A stretch of 53,343 nt of DNA from Fusobacterium sp. JB019 (GTDB lineage Bacteria > Fusobacteriota > Fusobacteriia > Fusobacteriales > Fusobacteriaceae), in assembly GCA_030673965.1 (NCBI GenBank), contig JAUTCN010000005.1, positions 1 to 53,343 on the forward strand. The letters run 5' to 3'. Each line of letters starts with the position of its first letter. The stretch's first letter is position 1. Below the pieces are notes generated by a model. The model searched no databases. It had not been told where the DNA came from and saw only the letters and a program-made list of their open reading frames with translations. The position numbers and the translations under genes are program-made. Below, in pieces: positions 42,327 through 49,520 of this stretch.

Positions 42327-43204
42327 TTGTCAACTCCATGTTTATTTAATATAGTATGTAAAGTTTTTTTGTTTTCTTCAAACATTTCTCCAAGAGGTAA
42401 TCTACAAGGTCCAACATTATAACCTAAAAAATTCATAGCATTTTTTATAGGAATAGGATTTGTTTCTATAAATAAAGCATTTACTAAATCATTATAATCT
42501 AATTGTAATCTCATTGCTTTATTAATGTCAGAATTTAAAAATGAAATAACCATTTTATGTGTTATTTTAGGTATTATATTAGCTGAAACAGAAATAACTC
42601 CTTTAGCTCCAAGTGATAATAAGGGAACAACCATATCATCATTACCAGAATAGATAGTAAGAGAAGGAATAACTCTAGCTATTTCAGCAGCATAAGAAAT
42701 ATTTCCACTAGCTTCTTTAATTGCTATAATATTATCAAATTTAGAAAGTTTTTCTAAAAGAGGTATTGATAAATTAACTCCTGTTCTAGAAGGAACATTA
42801 TAAAGAATGATAGGACAATTAACGGCTTCAGCAATAGCTTTATAGTGATTATATATTCCATTTTCATTACCTTTATTATAATAAGGAGTAACAATTAATA
42901 ATCCATCTACTCCAAGTTTTGTAGCCGCAACGCTAAATTCTATAGCATGTCTTGTGTCGTTTGAACCAGTTCCTGCAATTACAGGAATTCTATTATTAAT
43001 AACTTCAACAGTAAATTTAATTACTTTCAAACTTTCTTCATCTGTCATAGTAGCAGATTCTCCAGTTGTTCCATTGATGATTATAGCATCTGTTTCATTT
43101 TCAATATGAAATTCTAAAAGTTCTTTAAGTTTAGGATAATTTACCTCCATTGAATTTGTAAATGGTGTGATTATTGCAACTCCTGATCCTGTAAATAAGG
43201 TCAT
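42317..43204 (-). CDS. dapA: 4-hydroxy-tetrahydrodipicolinate synthase
   Basis: A 295-residue TIM-barrel lyase. Motifs are FTGSGVAIITPFTNSMEVNYPKLKELLEFHI, INGTTGESATMTDEESLKVI, LLIVTPYYNKGNENGIYNHYKAIAEAVNCPIILYNVPSRTGVNLSI (with the catalytic Tyr) and NIIAIKEASGNIS (Schiff-base lysine). It condenses aspartate semialdehyde with pyruvate. It lies 11 bases after asd. Confidence 0.96.
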   Translation of the reverse strand: MTLFTGSGVAIITPFTNSMEVNYPKLKELLEFHIENETDAIIINGTTGESATMTDEESLKVIKFTVEVINNRIPVIAGTGSNDTRHAIEFSVAATKLGVDGLLIVTPYYNKGNENGIYNHYKAIAEAVNCPIILYNVPSRTGVNLSIPLLEKLSKFDNIIAIKEASGNISYAAEIARVIPSLTIYSGNDDMVVPLLSLGAKGVISVSANIIPKITHKMVISFLNSDINKAMRLQLDYNDLVNALFIETNPIPIKNAMNFLGYNVGPCRLPLGEMFEENKKTLHTILNKHGVDKWI

Positions 43205-43215
43205 ATTTTTTCCTC

Positions 43216-44202
43216 CTATTTATTTATATTTTTAAATAATTCTGCAATTTGAACAGCATTAGTAGCTGCTCCTTTTCTAATGTTATCTCCTACAACCCAA
43301 AAGTTAATGCTTTTAGGAGCACTAAAATCTCTTCTAACTCTTCCTACAAGAATTTCATCATGTCCAGTTGCATTAGTGGCTAATGGATATTCATTATTTT
43401 CAGGATTATCCACTAAAATCATTCCTGGATATTTAGAAAAAATATCTCTTACTTCATCTAAATCAAAATCAGTTTCAAGTTCTGCAGTGATAGAAACAGA
43501 ATGAGAATTAACAACGGGAACTCTAACACATGTTGCAGTTATTGGAAGATTAGGTAATTCTAATATTTTTCTAGTTTCATTTACCATCTTCATCTCTTCT
43601 TTAGTGTAACCGTTATCCAAAAATATGTCAATATGCGGAAGACAGTTATTAACTATAGGATGAGGATAATTTTGAGGCTTTTCTCCTTTTAATCCATTAG
43701 TTAAGTCTAAAACACCTTTTTGTCCTGAACCAGAAACAGCTTGATAAGTATTAAAAATTACTCTCTTTAATCCATATTTATTAGCTAATGCTTTAAGAGG
43801 AAGCATACATTGAATAGTAGAACAATTAGGGTTAGCTATAATTTTATGATTATTAAAAGCAGCATTACTATTAACTTCAGGAACAATCAAAGGAACAGAG
43901 TCATTCATCCTCCAAGCAGAAGAATTGTCTATCACAAGGCATCCTTTTTCAGCAGCTATAGGAGCGAATTTTTTACTAGTATCTCCTCCAGCAGAAAATA
44001 AAGCGATATCTATTCCACGATCAAAACTATGTTCAGTTAATTCTTCAACTATATATTCAGAACCTTTAAAGCTAATTTTTTTACCTGCACTTCTTTTAGA
44101 TGCAAATAAATATAATTCTGTTATTTCTAAATTTCTTTCTTCTAAAACTTTTAAAAAAGTACTCCCTACTAACCCAGTAGCACCAACAATAGCAACTTTC
44201 AT
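43216..44202 (-). CDS. asd: aspartate-semialdehyde dehydrogenase
   Basis: A 328-residue enzyme with VAIVGATGLVGSTFLKVLEER, the nucleophile cysteine in IIANPNCSTIQCMLPLKAL and the end region PLATNATGHDEILVGRVRRDFSAPKSINFWVVGDNIRKGAATNAVQIAELF. This is the Bacillus-like short clade. It turns aspartyl phosphate into the semialdehyde used by DapA. It lies between lysC and dapA in the riboswitch-controlled operon. AGGAGG before the ATG is well placed. Confidence 0.96.
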   Translation of the reverse strand: MKVAIVGATGLVGSTFLKVLEERNLEITELYLFASKRSAGKKISFKGSEYIVEELTEHSFDRGIDIALFSAGGDTSKKFAPIAAEKGCLVIDNSSAWRMNDSVPLIVPEVNSNAAFNNHKIIANPNCSTIQCMLPLKALANKYGLKRVIFNTYQAVSGSGQKGVLDLTNGLKGEKPQNYPHPIVNNCLPHIDIFLDNGYTKEEMKMVNETRKILELPNLPITATCVRVPVVNSHSVSITAELETDFDLDEVRDIFSKYPGMILVDNPENNEYPLATNATGHDEILVGRVRRDFSAPKSINFWVVGDNIRKGAATNAVQIAELFKNINK

Positions 44203-44222
44203 TTTAAATCCTCCTAGTTTAT

Positions 44223-45428
44223 TTATAAATTAAATTCTTCAGCAACGGCTTTAACAGCAGTTTCAACTAACTCTCTATCAATACTACATGAAACACTTAT
44301 TTCAGAAGTAGTTACTTGATAGAAATTTACATTAGCTTTGCTTAAAGATGAAAAGAATCTTCCAGCTATACCAGAGTTATTAATCATTCCAACTCCAACA
44401 ATAGAAATCATTCCTAAATTGTCATTATAATCAACTTCAGCTTCTGGAATAGTTTCTTTTACTTTTTCAATAACTTGTTCTAATAAATATTTTTCATCAG
44501 ATTTACAACTAAATGAAAGATCAACATGACAGTCTTTAGTCATATTTTGTGTAATCATATTTATATTTAATCCTCCAGCATCAACAATTGAAAATATTTT
44601 AGAAATTTTTTCAGGTGAATAACCAATATTTAATATTCTTGTAATAATAATTTCTTTTGTAATACTAATTCCTGTAACTAATTTTTCTTCTAATGCATTA
44701 ATTGTATTCATGATATAAGTTCCTCCAGATTCACTTAAAGATTTCCCGACAAATATAGGCACATTATATTTTTTACCTATTTCCACAGCTCTAGTTTCCA
44801 TAACTCCAGCTCCCAAATTAGACATTTCCATCATTTCTTCATATGATAATTGTTCTATAAACTTAGCTTTTGGGTGTAGTCTAGGATCAACACTGTATAT
44901 TCCATCTACATCAGTATAAATTCTGCATTCGCATTTTAAAGCTGCAGCTAATGCAACAGCACTAGTGTCAGAACCTCCTCTTCCAAGAGTTGTTATATCT
45001 CCATGTTCATTGATTCCTTGAAAACCAGCAACGATTACTACTTTTCCTTCATTAAGATATGCCTTTATTCTATCTGTATTAATACTTTTAATTTTACTTT
45101 TTGTGTGCACTCCACTAGTTAAAATATTTGCTTGAGATCCTGTTAAGGAAATAGCTTTTGTTCCCATGGAATTAATAGCCATTGAAATAAGGGAAACAGT
45201 TTGTTGCTCTCCTGTTGATAGAAGAGAATCTAATTCTCTTTGATTAGGAGTTTCAGAAATATCTTTAGCTAATGAAATTAATTTATTTGTAGTTTTTCCC
45301 ATTGCAGAAGCAACTATAACTATTTCATCATATTTAGTTTTCTTTAATTTTATTATATACTCAGCAATAGCTTTTATTTTGTCAATTGTGGCAACACTAG
45401 AACCTCCGTATTTTAGTACTACTCTCAT
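44223..45428 (-). CDS. lysC: aspartate kinase
   Basis: A 401-residue kinase starting VVLKYGGSSVATIDKIKAIAEYI (KYGGSS nucleotide motif), with GFQGINEHGDITTLGRGGSDTSAVALAAAL and CRIYTDVDGIYSVDPRLHPKAKFIEQLSYEEMMEMSNLGAGVM for aspartate binding. The C-terminal about 140 residues form two ACT domains for allosteric control. It is the first gene behind the lysine riboswitch. Its placement suggests it is the lysine-specific isozyme. Confidence 0.96.
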   Translation of the reverse strand: MRVVLKYGGSSVATIDKIKAIAEYIIKLKKTKYDEIVIVASAMGKTTNKLISLAKDISETPNQRELDSLLSTGEQQTVSLISMAINSMGTKAISLTGSQANILTSGVHTKSKIKSINTDRIKAYLNEGKVVIVAGFQGINEHGDITTLGRGGSDTSAVALAAALKCECRIYTDVDGIYSVDPRLHPKAKFIEQLSYEEMMEMSNLGAGVMETRAVEIGKKYNVPIFVGKSLSESGGTYIMNTINALEEKLVTGISITKEIIITRILNIGYSPEKISKIFSIVDAGGLNINMITQNMTKDCHVDLSFSCKSDEKYLLEQVIEKVKETIPEAEVDYNDNLGMISIVGVGMINNSGIAGRFFSSLSKANVNFYQVTTSEISVSCSIDRELVETAVKAVAEEFNL

Positions 45429-45463
45429 TTGTAAATCTCCTTTGTTTTAAAAATTTAATTAAA

Positions 45464-45497
45464 TAAAAAAGACCAACAGATTACAAACTGTTGGTCT
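45464..45497 (-). terminator. terminator of the lysine riboswitch
   Basis: On the minus strand AGACCAACAG and CTGTTGGTCT form a 10-base stem (45497-45470 in both arms) followed by six T. It is the expression platform between the aptamer and lysC. Confidence 0.93.
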
Positions 45498-45499
45498 AG

Positions 45500-45715
45500 T
45501 AATTTATACTAATGACGCATACTAAAGTCTAGTAAGACACAACAGAAAGCACAACATTGAATAATCAATGACAGTAACACAACTTTTAATTATGTCCCCA
45601 ATATAAACTTACCTAAGGTTCATACTTCGGCAATTTTCCCTTTCACTATATTTCAAAATTTTAGGTAAACTCTATATAGCTACTAATGTCAATTGCTCCT
45701 CAATCTGATTCTTAT
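45500..45715 (-). ncRNA. lysine riboswitch (L box)
   Basis: On the minus strand the lysine aptamer landmarks are seen in order: GAGGAGCAATTGACATTAGTAG (45701-45680), GTGAAAGGGAAAATTGCCGAAG (45646-45625, the diagnostic AAAGGG...GCCGAAG), then TTGGGGACA and TGTTACTGTCATTGAT, ending near the terminator stem. Exact boundaries are approximate. Lysine binding should terminate transcription ahead of lysC. Confidence 0.88.
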
Positions 45716-45781
45716 TTAATTAAGGTGTATTATACACTTATAACAGGCAAAATAAAAATATATTTTATAAATGAATAGTAT

Positions 45782-45790
45782 TGATATAAT
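45782..45790 (+). promoter_or_regulatory. extended -10 promoter for the M20 deacetylase gene
   Basis: TGATATAAT with TTTTAT about 16 bases upstream. It lies 73 bases before the start codon. The -35 is weak. Confidence 0.45.
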
Positions 45791-45862
45791 ATATTTTATT
45801 TAATTGCTATTTTTGATTAAACTTGTTTTAATTAGATAAAGAAAAAAATTAGGAGGAGAAAT

Positions 45863-47047
45863 ATGAAAAAAAAAATATTAAATTCAGCAAATAAGATAGG
45901 AAATTTTGTTATTGATGTTAGAAGGGAATTACACAAGTACCCAGAATTAGGTTTTTCTCTTCCCAAAACAACTGAAATAATTTGTAAAATATTAGATAAT
46001 TTAAAAATAGATTATCAAAAAAATATAGGTGAAAGTGGTATTGTTGCAAACATAGAAGGGAAAGATAAAAATATAACTTTAGCTTTTAGAGCAGATATGG
46101 ATGCATTACCAATAATTGAAGAAACTGAATTTGAATTTAAATCAGAACATTATGGGAAAATGCATGCATGTGGGCATGATGCTCATATGAGTATTTTACT
46201 TGGGGTGGCAAAAGTTATTTCAGAAAATAAAGAAGAGCTTCCATGCAATGTTAGATTAATATTTCAACCAGCAGAAGAAACAACAGGAGGAGCAGTTCCA
46301 ATGATAGAAGAAGGGGTTCTTAAAAATGTGAATGGAATATTTGGGTTACATGTTGATCCTTCTATAAATGCAGGAAAGATAGCAATTAAGTATGGAGCTA
46401 TGAATGCAGCTTCAACAGGGATAAAAATAAAAATTAAAGGGAAAAGTTGTCATGGAGCTTATCCAAGTACTGGAATTGATGCAATAGTTATAGCAGCTCA
46501 AGTAATAACTGCTCTTCAAACAATAGTTAGTAGAAATATAGATTCAAGAGAATCGTTGGTTTTAAGTTTTGGGAAAATTATAGGTGGAGAAACTGAAAAT
46601 GTAATAACAGGGGATGTTTTATTAGAAGGAACTATTAGGACTCTTTCTAATAGTTTGAGAGATTCTATAAAACCAAAAATAAAAAATATGGTTGAAATGA
46701 TTTGTGAAGGAATGGGAGCTATAGGAGAAGTAGAATATAGAGACAGTTATATGGCTCTTATAAATAAAGATGAATTTGTAGATTTAATAAAATTAAGTGG
46801 AAATGAAATTTTAGGATTTGAAAATGTTAAAGAAAAGAAAGTTCCAGAAATGGTAGTTGAAGATTTTGCATATTATTTGGATAAAGTTCCAGGTGCTTTT
46901 TTCAATCTTGGAGTAGGGAAAAAAGGAGAGGAAAATAAACCTTTACATAATGGTTTATTTTCGATTGAGGAGTCATCATTAAGCTTAGGAGTTAAAGTTC
47001 AAATTATGAATTTATTAAAAGCTTATGATTATTTAAAAAATATATAA
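45863..47047 (+). CDS. M20-family amidohydrolase, possibly N-acetyldiaminopimelate deacetylase
   Basis: A 394-residue zinc-type peptidase. Motifs are RRELHKYPELGF, FRADMDALPI, MHACGHDAHMSILLG (metal ligands), IFQPAEETTGGAVPMIEEGVL and the dimerisation lid KGKSCHGAYPSTGIDAI. The C-terminal histidine is in HNGLFSIEE. The family includes HipO, amino-acylases and the DapL-type deacetylase of the acetylase DAP pathway. That pathway's dapH and aminotransferase are in the divergent operon next door, but no deacetylase is there, so this gene is a strong candidate. Confidence in the family is high, in the substrate moderate. Confidence 0.85.
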   Translation: MKKKILNSANKIGNFVIDVRRELHKYPELGFSLPKTTEIICKILDNLKIDYQKNIGESGIVANIEGKDKNITLAFRADMDALPIIEETEFEFKSEHYGKMHACGHDAHMSILLGVAKVISENKEELPCNVRLIFQPAEETTGGAVPMIEEGVLKNVNGIFGLHVDPSINAGKIAIKYGAMNAASTGIKIKIKGKSCHGAYPSTGIDAIVIAAQVITALQTIVSRNIDSRESLVLSFGKIIGGETENVITGDVLLEGTIRTLSNSLRDSIKPKIKNMVEMICEGMGAIGEVEYRDSYMALINKDEFVDLIKLSGNEILGFENVKEKKVPEMVVEDFAYYLDKVPGAFFNLGVGKKGEENKPLHNGLFSIEESSLSLGVKVQIMNLLKAYDYLKNI

Positions 47048-47048
47048 A

Positions 47049-47080
47049 TAAAAAGGAAATGTATTACATTTCCTTTTTAT
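47049..47080. terminator. terminator after the M20 deacetylase gene
   Basis: AAAAAGGAAATG and CATTTCCTTTTT (about 47050-47077) with a TATTA loop. It works on both strands, also ending the 47077-47559 gene. Confidence 0.9.
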
Positions 47081-47559
47081 TTTGCTTTTATAATTTTTAA
47101 ATTTTTATCTAATAAATATTTTAATCTTAATTTTCCATTTTTAAGAATAATAACTTCGGCATATTTTGCATTTTGGAAGAGATATCTTTGTCCTTCTTGA
47201 AAGAAAAAAGAATTGGCTCCAATATCTAGAGTGCTATAAGTTTTAATGAAATAGATTAATTTTTCATTGGTAGATAAAGGAGTTAAAGAATTTTGAATAT
47301 CCATGTAGTGTCCTATGTTTTGTTCGTCTATATAAATTTTAATATATCCTTTTTTTAAGTTTTTAAGGTCTTTATAACTATCATTTATTATTTGATAATC
47401 AAGATTCATATAATCTCCTTGAATTAAAGATCTTGGGTCAACAGGACTAAGTTTTAAATAAAAAGAATATTTTTTTAAGTTAGTTTCTTCTTTAGACACA
47501 GAATATCCAAAAGTAATTAATAATAAAAAAATGTTTGAAAGAACAAGTATTTTTTTCAT
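47077..47559 (-). CDS. GDYXXLXY-domain secreted protein
   Basis: A 160-residue protein with a signal peptide (1-20, ending FGYSVS) and the family motif LKLSPVDPRSLIQGDYMNLDY (GDY-xx-L-xx-Y). It is followed by a beta-rich periplasmic body. From family knowledge such proteins are encoded next to DUF4401/DUF2157-type membrane proteins, as here, where the upstream gene ends on the same base. Function is unknown. Confidence 0.85.
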   Translation of the reverse strand: MKKILVLSNIFLLLITFGYSVSKEETNLKKYSFYLKLSPVDPRSLIQGDYMNLDYQIINDSYKDLKNLKKGYIKIYIDEQNIGHYMDIQNSLTPLSTNEKLIYFIKTYSTLDIGANSFFFQEGQRYLFQNAKYAEVIILKNGKLRLKYLLDKNLKIIKAK

Positions 47560-49325
47560 TATTTAACCTCCAATTTTAATTTGTTAAGAAGATAATATCC
47601 TAGAAATAATAAGGCGCTACTTTCCAAAAGCATATATGATTTTTTAATTAATGTTATATCTAAATTATAATAATAACTTATAATTTGACCTCCTAGAAAA
47701 AGAATTGAAATTATTAACATTTTTTTTTCTTCTTTGAAAATATAAAACAATGTAAACATTATTCCTAAATTAATAAATTCTAAATTAGTAAGACTACCAT
47801 TTAAAATAAAAAATTCAATTAAAAGAATAATTAACCCTATTGAAATTAAAAGATTAATATTTTTTTTATGAAAAATTTTATAAAAAATAATTAAAGATAT
47901 TCCCATAATTAAGAGATCAATTATATAAATACCAATATGAATTTTATTATTTAAATAAATTGAAAAAATAGATATCATAGCTGATATTTCAGTACCTCTA
48001 AGTATTCTTTTTAATTTATTATTTAAAAAGTTATTGTAAAGTAAAGATATTAATAAAATAATTAAAGGAATAATAACAAAGATACTTTCAAATTTATAAG
48101 GAATAATATTAGAAAAATAAAGTCCAAAAATTAAAGTAGGAACAGAAAGAAAATCTAAAGCCATAGATTTTCTTACAATCCAAAAAGTTCCATAAATTAT
48201 CCAAATAATTAAAATTCCAATTAATTTATTAGAAGTAATTGTTTCCATAATTCCTAAAAATATTAAAATAAGTCCAGAAATAAAAGTAATTATTTCAATA
48301 GTTTCTTTTTTAAATTTTAAATATTTAGGTGAAAAGCTAGCTATAAAAACAAGAAAAATTCCTCCCAAGTAAAAGCCTAATTCTTTAAGTCCTAATAGAG
48401 AACTTAAGCCTAAGAAAAATAAAATAGTAAGAATTATTAAAAATGTTTTAAAAAATCCTATAAAACTTTGTGTAAAAAAAGAATTTTTATATTTTTTTGA
48501 AATTATTATTAAACTAATAAGAAATAGACAAATAATAAAGAATATTCCCAAAATAGCAGTCTCAAGAGAATAGAAGTTGAAACCTATAACATTATTAATA
48601 ACAAAAGAACTTATGACAAAAGTAATAGAAGTTATTTGAAATATTTTTATTTCTGGTTTATCTAGAGTTTTTTTATTTAAGAAAAAAAATGAAATCATAA
48701 CAATTATAAAAATAATTCCAAGAATGGATTTGTCATAAAATTTAATTCTAGATGAAACTAAAGAAGAACAAAAACCAAGTGTTAAAAAAATAATTGATGA
48801 AAAGGATATTAAATTGTAAAAATATCTTTTAATAGGTGAAGACATTTTTTTTGATAATATTATATATATAAAAAAACAAAAGAAAAGAAATATTCCTCCA
48901 GAAAATAGAACTAGTATAGAATCATCATAGAAAAAGTCAATATATTTCATAATTGAAATTGTAAATATAGTAATATTTAAAATCCAAAGAGGGTAAAATT
49001 TTTCTATTATTGAAAATAAAATAATAAAAAATCCCCAATTACGAAATAAAATATAAGAATCTGCTCCTGTTTGGTAGATTTGTCCAAATACAGCAAAAAG
49101 AGATCCTATAAAAAAAGAAGATGAAAATAAGCAAAGCTGACGATATTTTTTATTTTTTTGAAAAAATAGCCAACCGATAATTCCAAGTAATATTAAAAAT
49201 AAGGGTAACGATAATTTTTCATAATTTCCCATATAATTCCAATTATAAGCAAAGAAAAAACTTGTTCCAGTAAGTAAAAATAATATAGCAAAAGATAAAA
49301 ATAAGTTTTTTAATTTAAGAAACAT
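47559..49325 (-). CDS. large multi-spanning membrane protein (DUF2157/DUF4401-like)
   Basis: A 588-residue protein from ATG 49325, chosen because GGAGG lies 6 bases before it; an upstream TTG at 49337 would overlap that site. It is almost entirely hydrophobic, with about 15-18 predicted spans. It begins with the LFLSFAILFLLTGTSFFFAYNWNYMGNYEKLSLPLFLIL segment typical of DUF2157. It is paired with the GDYXXLXY gene (TAATG overlap). Role unknown; possibly a membrane complex with the secreted partner. Confidence 0.82.
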   Translation of the reverse strand: MFLKLKNLFLSFAILFLLTGTSFFFAYNWNYMGNYEKLSLPLFLILLGIIGWLFFQKNKKYRQLCLFSSSFFIGSLFAVFGQIYQTGADSYILFRNWGFFIILFSIIEKFYPLWILNITIFTISIMKYIDFFYDDSILVLFSGGIFLFFCFFIYIILSKKMSSPIKRYFYNLISFSSIIFLTLGFCSSLVSSRIKFYDKSILGIIFIIVMISFFFLNKKTLDKPEIKIFQITSITFVISSFVINNVIGFNFYSLETAILGIFFIICLFLISLIIISKKYKNSFFTQSFIGFFKTFLIILTILFFLGLSSLLGLKELGFYLGGIFLVFIASFSPKYLKFKKETIEIITFISGLILIFLGIMETITSNKLIGILIIWIIYGTFWIVRKSMALDFLSVPTLIFGLYFSNIIPYKFESIFVIIPLIILLISLLYNNFLNNKLKRILRGTEISAMISIFSIYLNNKIHIGIYIIDLLIMGISLIIFYKIFHKKNINLLISIGLIILLIEFFILNGSLTNLEFINLGIMFTLFYIFKEEKKMLIISILFLGGQIISYYYNLDITLIKKSYMLLESSALLFLGYYLLNKLKLEVK

Positions 49326-49520
49326 AGAGGCCTCCAAATTTTATTAAATATTATAGTATTAAAATTATTTTGATTATATCATAAAAATAAATTTTTAATA
49401 ACTAAAAATTTATTTTAAAACTAGAAATACAATAGTAATTTTAAAGAAAGTTTTGTATAATAAAATAGATAAATTGTATTTTTTGTGAAAATATAAAAAT
49501 TTTAATCAAAGGAGACATGA

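Larger units (their letters stand above)
45429..45862. promoter_or_regulatory. 434-base gap between divergent lysC and the M20 deacetylase gene
   Basis: Most of it is the lysine riboswitch and its terminator on the minus strand (45464-45715). The remaining 147 bases (45716-45862) contain TGATATAAT, an extended -10 promoter for the plus-strand gene, at 45782-45790, and AGGAGGAG before the ATG at 45863. Nothing else was seen. Confidence 0.7.
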
